DNA of 64,000 bases from Aegilops tauschii subsp. strangulata (GCF_002575655.3 NC_053035.3:379727792-379791791); one strand, 5' to 3'. Positions 1-10,165 are shown, counted from the stretch's first letter. Numbers and translations: made by a program. Notes: a model not told the origin generated them from the sequence alone.

Positions 1-639
1 CCATCCCAATTCATGCCTCACGATCTGGTCTCCGGCCGCCCTTGGTCGCCGGTGCCGCGGCTGAGGAAGGGGATGGGGAAAGTGTGGAGCCTGGAGAAAT
101 CCAAGCCGGATCTACTGGCCACGACGACGACGCCTGCCGTTCCCTACATTTATTTATTATTGCGCGCCGCTCTGTTTCGCATGAAGATTATCATGCATGT
201 TTGCGACACTAATACAATCATCTACAAAAACTTTAAGAAATTTTCGAAAACAATTGATATATGGCGCCTGCTACGCATGAACCGACTGATTTTCCCTGGA
301 AATCAGTCGGGTGCGCGGCCATCGGATCATTGTGATATGGACGCAGCGTAGCCACCTGATGCCGGTCTGTGTCCAACCACTGCCTACTTTGTTGCTCAAG
401 CACTCCAACTCCATCCGAGCATGTGCAAGCGTAGCAACCACGTGACTCCGGCGAGCAGCCACGCCAGACCAGCTCGTAGCAAAAACGCCGGCGAGCTCGC
501 CATGACCAAGCATGCTACAACGCAAATATCCAGGTTACTCCGGGGAGTAGTCGCGCCCGACCAGCTCATAGGAATGCCGGAGAACGACCCCCAGCGACAT
601 CTGCAGTGGCGGGCGCTGACCTTGTAGCTTGCAACGCAA
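1..639. other. Non-coding flank, no gene seen
   Basis: GC-rich start followed by an AT-rich stretch near 150-260. Short open frames exist on both strands but none has a splice context, family resemblance or consistent codon character, so I call no gene. The only visible structure is the palindrome at 282-310. Confidence 0.5.
282..310. repeat. Perfect inverted repeat (hairpin)
   Basis: CCGACTGATTT and its complement AAATCAGTCGG flank a short spacer (TCCCTGG overlaps the stem edges). The same ATCAGTCGG string recurs at 2152 and 2196. It may be a transposon terminus or foldback, but no second boundary could be identified. Confidence 0.6.
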
Positions 640-1520
640 CGGTGGTTGAGGAGTCGGCGATGGTCCATCGTAGCACCGACGTCCGCACGCGATGCTCCAT
701 CGCACAACCGGCGTCAACATGTGATGCTCCATCGCTGCACCAGTGATGCTCCGATGGCTCGTCGATGCTCCATTGTAGCATCGTCATGCTTCGGCAGCTC
801 GGTGATGCTCCGGTGGCTCGGCGATGCTCCATCGCAGTGCCAGTTCATGCTCCATTGCATCGACGACGTGCTCCGATGGCCCGACGATGTTCCGGTGGCT
901 CGGCGATGCTCTATCGCAGCACCAACGTCCGCACGCGATGCTCCAACGCACCACCGGCGTCGACATGTGAAGCTCCAGCGCTGCACCGATGATGCTCCGG
1001 CAGCCAACAATGCTCCAACACAAGACCAATGATGCTTTGTTGCATCACCGGCGATGCTCCGGCGGCCCGTCAATGCTCCAACACAAGACCGGTGATGCTT
1101 CGTTGCAGCACCGGTGATGCTTCGTTGCAGCACCGGTGATGCTCCGACGGCCCGTCAATGCTCCAACACAAGACCAGTGATGCTTCGTTGCAGCACCGGC
1201 GATGCTCCGACGGCCCGTCAATGCTCCAACACAACACCGGTGTTGCTTCGTTCAAGCACCGGCGATGCTTCTGCGGCCCGGCAATGCTCGAACACAACAC
1301 CGGTGATGCTTCGTTGCAGCATTGGTGATGCTCCGGTGGCCCGGCAATGCTCTAACACAATGTTCATGATGCTTTGTTGTAGCACTGACGATTCTTCGGC
1401 AACCCGGAGATGCTCCATTAAAGCACCCCATGAGGTTTCGGCGGCCCGACGAATCTCCATCCCTGCACTGGTGATGCTCCGGTGGCGCGGGAGTGCTCCA
1501 TCACAACGCTAGCGATACTT
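640..1520. repeat. Diverged minisatellite, unit about 63 bp
   Basis: Units with the core GATGCTTCGTTGCAGCACCG, then GATGCTCCGACGGCCCG, then CAATGCTCCAACACAA repeat head to tail. The clearest units lie at about 1090-1370 with a period close to 63 bp. Upstream units (640-1030) are more diverged and richer in GATGCTCCATCGCAGCACC. The period is a multiple of three, which explains why several long open frames run through it on both strands. I treat these as non-genic. Confidence 0.85.
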
Positions 1521-2149
1521 TGTTGTAGCACCGACAGTCGCCAACGGGTGCGCCAATGATTAATGGAGCAAGGCACGTTGCTTGTGGTTTCGTAGCGAAG
1601 GCACTACCCACGGCTCGGAGTGAACAACGGCGACTTCGTTGTAGCACTTGCAGGAAGCTGCAGCGCCGCACTATAACAGCAGACGCCGCGAGCACCTGAC
1701 TTTGACCCCCGCCCGTGGTAGGAACCCACCAGCATTCACCTATGCACCACCGAGCTTGGCCAGGCTGCCCCGCACGGCCGCACCAGCCAGACCTTGAAGC
1801 GGTTGCGTCCGGGAGAGCTCACACCAACTACGTGGGGAGCTCGCAGCAGCTTGTGGCGGACATTGAAGACCGAGAGCAGGAAGCGTCCCGCATGAGGGAG
1901 GGCGGGGGGCAAGGGAAAAATAGGTACATGATCCCAGGGGAGTTGCAGTACGAGGAGTGGCTGAGCCCGCGAGAGGAGGGGTGAGAGAGAGGAGAGTCGG
2001 CCGCGCTGGGGAAGAAGTCTCGCAGAAGGGGGAAGCAGTTGAGAGGATCACACGCGATCCCAGGGGAAGGGATAAGGACGAGGGCAGAAGTAGCGCTTTG
2101 GGTCCACGGGACACGTGTGAGGCCAACGACACGGCTTACTCAAAAGGAG
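1521..2149. other. Intergenic, nothing recognised
   Basis: Mixed GC sequence between the minisatellite and the short tandem duplication. Short open frames at 1715-2208 show no domain, splice or promoter context. I see nothing that supports a gene. Confidence 0.4.
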
Positions 2150-2237
2150 AGATCAGTCGGTTAACACTAAGACTTTTCCTTGATATATTTTTCAGATCAG
2201 TCGGTTAACACTAAGACTTTTCCTTGATATATTTTTC
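2150..2237. repeat. 44-bp perfect tandem duplication
   Basis: The unit begins AGATCAGTCGGTTAACAC and ends GATATATTTTTC. It occurs at 2150-2193 and again, identically, at 2194-2237. No element termini were seen around it. Zero divergence between copies suggests a recent replication-slippage event or a sequencing/assembly duplication. Confidence 0.95.
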
Positions 2238-3001
2238 ACGTTACTGTTCACCTGGGAGCCAAAACGCCAGGCCCAAGCTATGTAGGTACCATGGTTACTA
2301 GAGAGGGTTTGGAACTTGGTGAAAGAGATATGAATTACCGACTTCTGTAGACATTTAAAGAGTGGTTTTCCGCTTACTTCACAATCATCGGTGCATGAAC
2401 AAGGTCTGGTACATTCTTGGGTTGTATGTGTACCACTTGATTGTATCCTTGCCAAAATAAGTGGTGAGCAGTTGGGCTTTGGACATTTTGTGATGTCCCA
2501 GGTGAAGAAAATTAGCCTCCAAATGGGAGTGGACACAAATAGACATCCCCACAAGAAAAAACATTGCAATCACCAACAATCATGCGGTTAAGATATGCCT
2601 TGTTCCAACTCACGGCCCCTTTACTAGGGCCTTTTCTTGCCTCCAAATTTTGCGCATTGCAAGCACAACAGCGTTTGCAATCACAGTTCACGTACATACT
2701 GTTGCAGACAAAGACAACTATGTTTTGCTGACTGATATTTGAAGTAAGGGCAGATGATGCAAATGATTTTGATTGACTACTGAAGAGAACACAGTTTGAA
2801 TCACAAGCAGGTTCACACATAATGAGGATACCAAAGACTGCCTGCAATGAATGTGTTGGAGCAACCACTGAAGATAGAGTAGTACCACAGTTTGATTCAC
2901 AAGCTGCCAACTAAAGTTACCCAGTTCACTGCATATAGATGCTAGCAAAAAACCAAGTACAACAGAAGGAACATACTGCTAACAAAAGAAATCGACTAAA
3001 A
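2238..3001 (-). other. Downstream flank / probable 3' UTR of the 3002-7214 gene
   Basis: AT-rich sequence immediately after the stop codon of the minus-strand host gene. The transcript probably ends here, but I found no convincing AATAAA on the minus strand and cannot place the poly(A) site. The short open frames here look like chance. Confidence 0.35.
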
Positions 3002-6000
3002 CTAATCGTCGGGTCCATCCTCCCCTGACTTGTCCTCATCCCCACCCTGCTTCGGCACATCCTTCCCCGGCTTCTGCTCACCCTTTCCAGAAGTAGTGCC
3101 ACCACTCTTCAAGATCGCCCACACTTTCGAGAACAGCTTGCTGTCCTTCGCAGTCTCACCGCCATTCTTCAGCCTCTCAGCCTTTTCGAGCTTCTCAGCC
3201 TCCTCAAGCATTTCCAAAATTTTCTGCGATGCGGCTAACCTGCCAGCTCGAGCAGCCGCAGGGTATTTCCATATAGGAACTTTGCTTTGCCGCATCATTT
3301 TAACAAACACATAGAGGAAAAAGATTTTGGCCACGTGAGGAACTACAGCTTTGATCACCTTGAGCCTTTTCATCCAGGTTTCATCTAAGAATTTCTCAGC
3401 CATCTCTTTGTACCAATCATCAACTATATCTGCTTGCTTACCAACCAGTATATCGAGGACCCCCTGAGTTTTGACAGTTTCTTGTTTGTACTGTTCAACA
3501 AATAAGTCAAACTTTGTCTTGCGTCCCTGCAAAAGTAGATGATTTAACTTATCAGTCAACATTAAGCAGCATAAAGGATCAAGAGAGAGTGCTTCCATAC
3601 TTGGTGCATTAGTACAAACATGTTGCAGAAAAATATCAAGCACATGCATACAATATACTCCCACCGTTCCCAAATATAAGTCTTTCTAGAGATTTCAACA
3701 AGTGACTACATACGGAGCAAAATGAGGGACTCTACATTTTAAAATATGTCTACATATATCCGAATGTTGTAGTTCATTTGAAATGTCTAAGAAGACTTGT
3801 ATTCAGAAACGGAGCGACACAAAACACAGTTCAGATCATAAACACCATCATACACAACGGAAAGTGATTCCAACAGCATCATAAACAACAGCATTAAAGT
3901 CGTTAAAATGTTAAACCTAATGAATTTATAAACGCTAATCTTCAATATATAATTAGATTAGCGTCATATAAAAACTGTGAGTGCATTTGTTCATGGGAAG
4001 CATTGATCATTACAGAAGAAAGTTGCCACACAAGAACTAAAAGAAAGAACAAACACTGATTCAGTTTTAAACTAAATTCGAGATCAGATAAGTTGTTGGA
4101 AACTAGGATACGAGTTTATATACACAATACTTGCCTTTTTAGAGTTTTGTTTACCAGCCTCAGATTCTTCTCTGGTAGAGCTTGTCCCATCAGATTACTG
4201 CACAGGGAACTAGGAAAATAAGAACAGTGTACTACAAACTATGACTACAACATGGAAAAGTAATCATCAATACTCTTAGAGCAACCTTAAACAAGTTATA
4301 TACACAGTGCTTGCCTTTATAATGTTTGTACTATCAGCCTTAGCTACTTCCATGGTAAACTTTGTCGCATCAGCATCACCCCCTTCCTGCAAAGGAGAAG
4401 AGCAAAATCAGAACACAATGAGCAAACAATGATTACAAGCATTAAAACACAATCATCATTTTGTAGCTCTTTAGCAAACCATAACTTCTAAATTGTTGAA
4501 TTTCCTAAAAGATGACTTTATGGGTTTCCATAAACACAATCAGCATTTCCTACCATGGTTGAGTTTGTTTGATCAGGCTCATCTCCTTCCATAGTGGTGT
4601 CAGTTCGTGAAGCCACATCTACTACCTGCATAGGATAAAGAACAGACAAATCAGAACACATAATGAGGAAACTAGGTATAAAAAGATGAGACATTCATAT
4701 GAAACACATCAACAGATTCTCCGAGTATATAAGATCAGTTCTGATTATGACAGTTAATTTAATCAAAAAGTACCTCATAAACAGAAAACATGTCTTCATA
4801 TGTTCGCATAAAAACATTCAGCTTTTCTGTCAAGCTGTCCATGGCCGATTCAAACTTTTCATCAGAGCCATTTTTCAGTTCTTGCATGGTAGTTTTAGAA
4901 GCCAATTCCAGATCCCTTTTAAGACCAACAATAGCAGTGTCAAACACCTGCAATTCAACAAATGATGTCAAACTAAGTTTCCCCACTCTGAAAGTACTGA
5001 TTGCAGACAGTTAGCAAGACAAAAATTCCATGATACACAGATGACATCGACTTACCCCCTTCTGAAGGGGCGTTTGGCAAGTACTGCGCTGTTCCATTTC
5101 TTGAACGGCCTCAGTAAAACCCTGTTTAACAGCAAGTTTGATAAATTCTTGCTCCTCAAATAGGACCTGCAAGGCAGTAATCGCAAACATTTGATATGTT
5201 AGTAAGACAATGATCACCATTGACAAACAACATATCAGAGTAATAGTTAAACAAAAAACGGCTATAAAATGTGCACACAAACAGTACCTGGTGCAAAAGA
5301 TACATTTATGTACTTCCGATATATATTGCTATACTACCCAATTAATAGTTTGAATTACTCCAACAGCTACTCAGTCTTACAAATTTGAGTATAAACTGCT
5401 ACTCCAACTTACAGATAAGAATATGTTCATATGAATTAACCAAAATACAATGCAGTAAAACAACAAAAGTCTAAAGTATCTTCCATGTACACTAACTAGA
5501 CCTGCCCAAAAGACACATTGATATACATGCAGTTTATTGCTATACTATCAAAGTAGATTACAAACATGATGGAAGATACATAAATACAACATAATTGAGT
5601 ATACCATGCTACTCAAACTCAGACAATGAATGTTGAGTATAAACAGCTACTCAGTCTTACAAATGAGAGGGCAAATTAATGAAACCATTGTTGCAACGGA
5701 TTTACAGTCTAGCAGTCTAGCAATCAAGAACAGTTTTAATTACTGACAGGCAGTTGATCAGAGTAGAGGTTGGCCTCTTTAAGAGCATCAACGACTGCTG
5801 CATCTACAACCTCTCTGACCACAACAAATCTAACCTCTGAACTGGCACCAGCCTCCTGTAATAAAAAAAGAAAGCATTTCAAGCTCTATATTACATTGAA
5901 AAATAAGGGTAATTGACAACTACAGCAAAGGTAAATTCTAAACCAGCACCACCTTCAAGTAATTCAAAAAGAAAACATATCAAGTACCAGATGAGATTAA

Positions 6001-7214
6001 AATCAGCAGTCAACTAATTTACTTGATGACTACTTCAGTCAACTGTACAAATAAACCTAGATGAAAAAACAAGTCCAAACAGTAACAGAAATAAGAGCAA
6101 CTACAAGGAACCAGTTGCCACTTACAAAGTTCAAATCCTTGAAAGCATTTCTCAAACCAACCTGAACCCCTTGCTTAACTGTATCCCTAAGAACAGCCTC
6201 GGAGCCCTGAAAGAAACAATATTAGAAAACAAAAGGAAAGTGCACACAAGGATAACTGTTGTTAACCTATTTTTCTATATGACATTGACCTTCACAGAAA
6301 AAGTGACAAACACTGATGCAAGATCAGTCAGTAACAAACACCAATATAGCTGAAGTTCCTTAATTTCGTCAGGCCAAATGACTGATGCGATTTTTCACCA
6401 ACATAAAATGCAGGTATAGCTGCATAATCAAACTGGTACAGCAACCACAGATCAAGGCAGTACAATGGATACAATCAGGGGACGTCTGATGCAATTTTTC
6501 ACGTTTTTTACAGTTAAGTAAGCTGTCAAAAACACAAACAATGCACATGAAAATAAACATTTCAAATCAACATAAAGACAAAAACCAAAGTAAATGGACA
6601 GAACCAGATCCAAAGGATTTCTATTCACTCCACAGTCGATTAAGCTAGTTTATGAATCAACACACAGAACACTGGAAATAACAACACATCAGAGGGTACC
6701 AATAGCTAAAACCATTTCAAAAATATGATGGCCCAGATCATGCAGTTCATGGTAAAGAACCAGATCCAACTGATTTATATTCACTCTACAGTCATGTAAG
6801 CTAGTTTATGAATCTACACATAGTGCACAGGAAATAAGAACAGGTCAGAGATTTCCAATAACAACAACCAGGACAAAACTACAAGGCCTCAAATCATGCA
6901 GTTCATGGTTAACACATGTCATATAGAGAGGGCAGAAGAGGTCAAACCTCCTGAGAACTGTAGAATCGACGTTGAACATCCAAGGATGGAAAGCAGGCCT
7001 TGCCGTCGACTGCAGATCGAGGTAATGAGGTAGTACTAGCCAACGAAAGCCTCACAATGATGCTGAAACAGCCACCAAATGGATTAGGAAGAGGCAAATC
7101 AAACGAAACTTCATACAAATCAACGTGGGGTAGCAAGGTTTACCCTCCTTCCCGGACTACAATCGGATCCAAACGGCGGATGGCCTTCAGCAGAGAGAGG
7201 GATCTCGCCGCCAT
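3002..7214 (-). CDS. Nine-exon nuclear gene, unknown probable mitochondrial protein (442 aa)
   Basis: Host gene of unknown function. Coding exons in order are 7144-7214, 6948-7062, 6126-6206, 5748-5855, 5056-5166, 4774-4947, 4554-4625, 4315-4386 and 3002-3526. Every junction keeps one open frame: exon 1 ends in phase 2 and all later junctions are phase 0. All introns are GT-AG except the last, which uses a GC donor (AAG|GCAAGC at 4314-4313). The N-terminus (MAARSLSLLKAIRRLD, and later VQRRFYSSQE at about residue 52) is arginine/serine-rich with almost no acidic residues, as in a mitochondrial presequence. Exons 3-5 are helical and both contain VKQG-type motifs. Residues 325-345 hold a hydrophobic stretch (AKIFFLYVFV) that could be a membrane segment. 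About 355-390 is a charged coiled coil (EMLEEAEKLEKAERL) and the tail is rich in Lys, Gly and Asp. The start at 7214 is the first ATG downstream of a TATA box. I recognise no named family; localisation is inference. Confidence 0.82.
3658..3818. mobile_element. Stowaway-type MITE in the last intron
   Basis: The left end, CTCCCACCGTTCCCAAATAT, follows a TA dinucleotide, as in Stowaway/Mariner MITEs. The right end (GACTTGTATTCAGAAACGGA) is its diverged inverted repeat. It lies inside the 788-bp final intron of the host gene. The right-hand TA target duplication is not preserved, so the right boundary is approximate. Confidence 0.8.
3933..3963. repeat. Small perfect hairpin in the last intron
   Basis: CGCTAATCT and AGATTAGCG form a perfect nine-base inverted repeat around an AT-rich loop. 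It is inside the last intron of the minus-strand host gene. No known function can be assigned from sequence. Confidence 0.6.
4135..4197 (-). pseudogene. Decayed third copy of a tandemly duplicated exon
   Basis: On the minus strand this segment aligns with the exon at 4315-4386 in both sequence and flanks. Shared features are a TGCAG acceptor, the GATG(C/G)GACAA core, the same GC donor (AAG|GCAAG) and similar following intron bases (TGTGTATATAA). In the gene's phase it begins with TAA, so inclusion would terminate the protein. Skipping it joins 4315 to 3526 in frame. It is therefore either a dead exon copy or a premature-stop (poison) exon. Confidence 0.7.
4315..4625 (-). repeat. Tandem exon pair of 24 codons each
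   Basis: Exons 4554-4625 and 4315-4386 are both exactly 72 nt and phase 0-0. Their products share the spacing of T-T-M-E early and T-N near the end. With the decayed copy at 4135-4197 they form a three-member exon array in the middle of the host gene. Similarity between exons 4554-4625 and 4315-4386 is weak at nucleotide level, so this pair is older than the 4315/4135 duplication. Confidence 0.55.
5282..5680. repeat. Diverged duplication within intron 4
   Basis: Two related stretches share, in order, a (CA)AAAGA(T/C)ACATT-type start, TTGCTATACTA, and GAGTATAA-C-GCTACTC with CAGTCTTACAAAT nearby. The period is roughly 230-260 bp. The intron appears to have expanded by local duplication. Confidence 0.5.
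6601..6910. repeat. Two-copy ~157-bp tandem duplication within intron 2
   Basis: The sequence around 6601-6757 (GAACCAGATCCAA, TATTCACTC, AAGCTAGTTTATGAATC, ATCATGCAGTTCATGGT) repeats at about 6757-6910 with substitutions. It lies in the 741-bp intron between exons 2 and 3 of the host gene. Confidence 0.75.
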
Positions 7215-7330
7215 CAACTGCTTTGCTGGGGAGAGCAGAGCTAAGGGTTGGATGGGGCGGCGCCAGAATGGGGAGGGGTTTTGATGAACTAGGGTTCAGG
7301 AAGTGGTGTGGTCACGTATATATAGGGTCA
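7215..7330 (-). promoter_or_regulatory. Core promoter and 5' UTR of the host gene
   Basis: Read on the minus strand, CTATATATA (plus-strand 7317-7325) is a good TATA box about 105 bp upstream of the ATG at 7214. A transcription start near 7285-7295 would give a short C-rich 5' UTR containing AACCCTAG. The distance and base composition are typical of a plant core promoter. Confidence 0.6.
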
Positions 7331-8018
7331 TGCCAAGGCCGTCACAGGCAGGCCAGACCAAATTACATGACGGGAAGGCCCTGAAGGTGATAAATGGGCT
7401 TGCTTGGGTATGGCTAATACTGTTGGCCCATTAAGTGAAGATTCAGCCTTCGCTAGGAAAAAATTAGTCTTGGCTGACAGAAGGGAGCCCTCTTTCAGAC
7501 TTTGTTCTGATTTCTGATTAAAAAAGAGGGCATTGCCCATGGAGGACTCGAACCAAGGACCAGACAGCTGTGGCGCAGCAGTCGAGACCAATGGACTATA
7601 CGAAGGTGTACGTCCAAAGAGGGGAAAGATAACTTTTATAACGAACAGACCCGAAAGAACAAACAAAGAACGTGCCCAAACAAAAAGTTCCATAAGAAAA
7701 ACGATAAAACAGGCACCATATCATAGATCTAATAGGATTATAGTGGATCCAAACAAAGATGAATGAAAGGAGTTACCAAAACAAGAAGACAGCACGTATC
7801 ATCAATTAACCGAAACAAAGTGGAACTAAACCTAGATCATGACTCAAACTACCGAACCGAAAAAGAAATCAGGCACAAATCAATTAAAAAGGAGAAACCA
7901 TACTATCGACTACCGGGGTACCATGACCGTCAAGTTCTAAAAAGGGCATGGAGATTAGTAGCCACAAACCACATGCCATGAACCAGGCCTACCGAGTATT
8001 TAGACCTCAAGGCGAGGG
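7331..8018. other. Intergenic with a tRNA B-box-like motif
   Basis: No gene is supported. On the minus strand at 7544-7554 there is a perfect pol III B-box (GGTTCGAGTCC) embedded in a tRNA-T-arm-like context, but I could not fold a complete cloverleaf and found no matching A-box at the right distance. It may be a tRNA-derived SINE fragment or a decayed tRNA. Confidence 0.35.
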
Positions 8019-8147
8019 TCATGGCATTATGATGTGTGGATGTGTTTTCGTCGCTGCCCTGTCGTGGAGGAGAGGAGGATTGCCACAGACCACACCGCCA
8101 TAAAAGAAGCCTACCAAGCTCATGTAGAGCTTGAAGGCCAAGTACAT
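8019..8147 (-). CDS. Possible small gene, 42-residue hypothetical protein
   Basis: A short minus-strand frame begins at the ATG at 8147 (MYLAFKLYMSLVGFFYGG) and ends at 8019. Its first half is hydrophobic enough for a single membrane segment and the rest is His/Pro-rich. A minus-strand TATA box (plus 8298-8305) about 150 bp upstream and a GC-rich leader of plant 5'-UTR character make transcription plausible. No family is recognised, and a 42-codon frame can occur by chance. An intron or a longer spliced product is possible. Confidence 0.3.
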   Translation of the reverse strand: MYLAFKLYMSLVGFFYGGVVCGNPPLLHDRAATKTHPHIIMP

Positions 8148-8289
8148 GGCGGTGGGATGCGTGGAGTATCTCCTCTGTACACTCTTCGGAGGGGTCGAAG
8201 ATCGGTTGTGTGCGCGAGGAGGAAGAAAGGCAGGGGCGCCGCTAGGGTTGGCCTTGGAGATAAGAGGATGGGGAGAGAGGACGGTCAGG

Positions 8290-8310
8290 GCCAAGCTTAT
8301 ATATCTTGGG
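8290..8310 (-). promoter_or_regulatory. TATA box upstream of the small 8019-8147 frame
   Basis: Minus-strand GATATATAAGC (plus 8296-8306) is a canonical plant TATA box. It is followed on the minus strand by a C-rich leader and then the ATG at 8147. Confidence 0.45.
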
Positions 8311-8342
8311 CGAGAGAGGATGCCGGTGGGCAGCTGAGCCAC

Positions 8343-9070
8343 GCGGGGTCAGTGGGGAGCTCACTGTCCTACGTGGCCTCGAGGGAGGACACCTGACCAT
8401 GTCAGGTAGCCGCGGAGGTTTGGGAGCGAAAAGTCGTGACGCGCGCGAGATCTAAGGCGCTGACTTTGAGTTCTCCATCTACACCGTCGGTTGAGAAGCC
8501 CCCATGATCTCACGGCCCGCAGTGCCTCGCAGGAAGCACACGATCTGCGTACTCTTCCCTCATTGGCCTAGAGTGCGTCCACCGATTTTCTTTCTTTCTT
8601 TTTTGCTTCGGGTAACAAACGAATTTGGGTGGACGCGCTGCGGTTCGTTGAGGCGTCACGTCAAAACAAACAAGTCTCACACGCTTCTTTCGGGGAGTTT
8701 TGTTACGCGGTTACGTGACAGAGAGATAGTGCCCGTCTGCCCGATACCTTTGCCATAAGGAAATCACAGCAACTCCAATCCAACGACCCTTTTTGTTATC
8801 CTAAAAAACGACCCTTTTTTGAGAAAAAAAGAGCTTTTTTATTCGTTTGGGTTATCCGCACAGAAAAATTGGCCCAAGAGATGACCCAAACAAAGCGGAC
8901 GCTCCCATCGCCCGCTCTCGTCCGCTCCTCCCTCTCGTGTCAGGTCTGATCCCACCTATCAGCGACCATGCATTGCCTCCACAACCCGTCGTGACGAAGC
9001 CACCGACGCAGGCCGCCGTGGCGCTCACCGGCGCAGGCTGCTGCCTTCCATTTTGGTATTGGCGACGGGG
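8343..9070. other. Intergenic, nothing recognised
   Basis: Mixed sequence with a few T/A runs (8580-8600, 8790-8840) and a GC-rich part. No splice-consistent gene, terminal repeats or conserved motif was found. Confidence 0.4.
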
Positions 9071-9294
9071 AGATCTCAGGGGACTACAGGCGCGCAGCGG
9101 GCCGTGGTGACGGAGGAATTCGGTGGGCTGCGCGGGAGGAACGTAGCTGTTGCGACGGGCGGCCGACCGGCGGTGCAGGCCGCGTCTGGATTCCTCGTGG
9201 GACGCCTCTGTCGTTCTTGTCGTTCAAACCACAGTTGAGGTTCCTCGTGGGACGCCTCTGCCGCGTCCGCCGGTGGCAAGCGGCGGACCGTGGT
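9071..9294. repeat. GC-rich diverged minisatellite, left part
   Basis: Units contain GGGAGGAACG, GCGACGGGCGG and CGGTGCAGGCCG. The same array continues at 14642-14925, on the other side of the CACTA transposon. The array was therefore one locus before the insertion. Confidence 0.6.
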
Positions 9295-9640
9295 CACTAC
9301 TAGGGAAATGCTTATAGGTAGAAATTTATTAGTAGCGATGGTTATGGGTACAGCGTTACCGACACTTTGTAGTAGCGTTGTTTGACACCAAGCGCTACAG
9401 GTAAAAAAAGTAGCAGTAGCGTTGGGCACCAGTCAACTGCTACCGCTAAGTAGTCCCATGGCCACAAGCAAGGGCTACACGTAGTAGTAGCGGTCGGCCG
9501 AAATCAGCGCTGCTACTAGAGACATAGCAGTAGCGCTGGGCCACCAGCCAACCGCTACCGCTAAGTCTGCACGGTGGGCTCAACTTAGCAGTAGCGCTTG
9601 TCGACGAACCAGCACTACTGCTAATGCTACCTTATCCTCT
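9295..9640. repeat. CACTA left subterminal repeat array
   Basis: The sequence AGTAGCG / TAGCAGTAGCG(C/T)T recurs at least five times, with matching inverted copies at 14425-14615. Such arrays are the presumed transposase binding sites in this superfamily. Confidence 0.75.
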
Positions 9641-9734
9641 TTCCCCGTCGGCCCGATCACTCTCCCTCTCACACTCTCATCATCCAACCCCCGTTATCGT
9701 CGCCGTCGCCCACTGCCGCTGTCGCTGCCTCGTT

Positions 9735-10165
9735 CCTCGTCGGTAAGCCTCCTCCCTCCTTCCTTCCCTCCCTCCTCCTGCTCTCTCCTTTCTCCTCCTC
9801 TCCTCCCCTCCTTCCCTCTCCCTCCTCCTGCTTTCTCCTTTCTCCTCCTCTCCTCCCCTCCTTCCTGTTAGAAGGGAGAGAGGGATTTGGTGGAATAGTT
9901 GTTCATTGCTTGAGCCTCGTGGGCATATATATAGGAGTACAATGATCTACTTGGAGTATAAGACAAGCCAGAACAAATCCTAGTCTATCTCGTCTTTCCT
10001 AATAAACATTATACTCAACACTTCCCTCCCGCTCTCTCCTTTCTCCCCCCTCCTCTCCCTCCTCGGTCGGCCGCCCTCCGCTTCTCTCTCCTTCATCCCT
10101 CCTCCGGGCACCATCCTCCCTCCTCCTCTCTTTCTCTCTCCTCCCTCCCACCTCCCTCCTCCCTC
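9735..10165. repeat. Polypyrimidine tract (CTCC/CTTCC)n
   Basis: Nearly pure C/T on the plus strand, with an internal duplication of a ~47-bp block ending CTCCTCTCCTCCCCTCCTTCC at about 9766-9865. It is interrupted by the 155-bp solo LTR at 9866-10020 and resumes after it. Confidence 0.85.
9866..10020. mobile_element. 155-bp solo LTR (TRIM-like), TSD CTTCC
   Basis: The segment begins TGTTAGAAGGG and ends ATACTCAACA, and is flanked by identical CTTCC copies (9861-9865 and 10021-10025). TG...CA ends with a 5-bp duplication are LTR hallmarks. A TATA-like CATATATATAGG and an AATAAA (AATAAACATT) inside suggest a complete tiny LTR with promoter and poly(A) signal. A caveat is that CTTCC is common in the surrounding tract, so the duplication could partly be chance. 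Confidence 0.75.

Noticed and set aside
271..1512. Several long open frames on both strands through 271-1512
   Set aside because: They follow the 63-bp repeat, whose period preserves frame; composition is repetitive Arg/Ser/Ala/Cys with no domain.
7501..7600. tRNA gene on the minus strand
   Set aside because: Only the B-box/T-arm portion is convincing; no A-box, acceptor pairing or anticodon stem could be formed.
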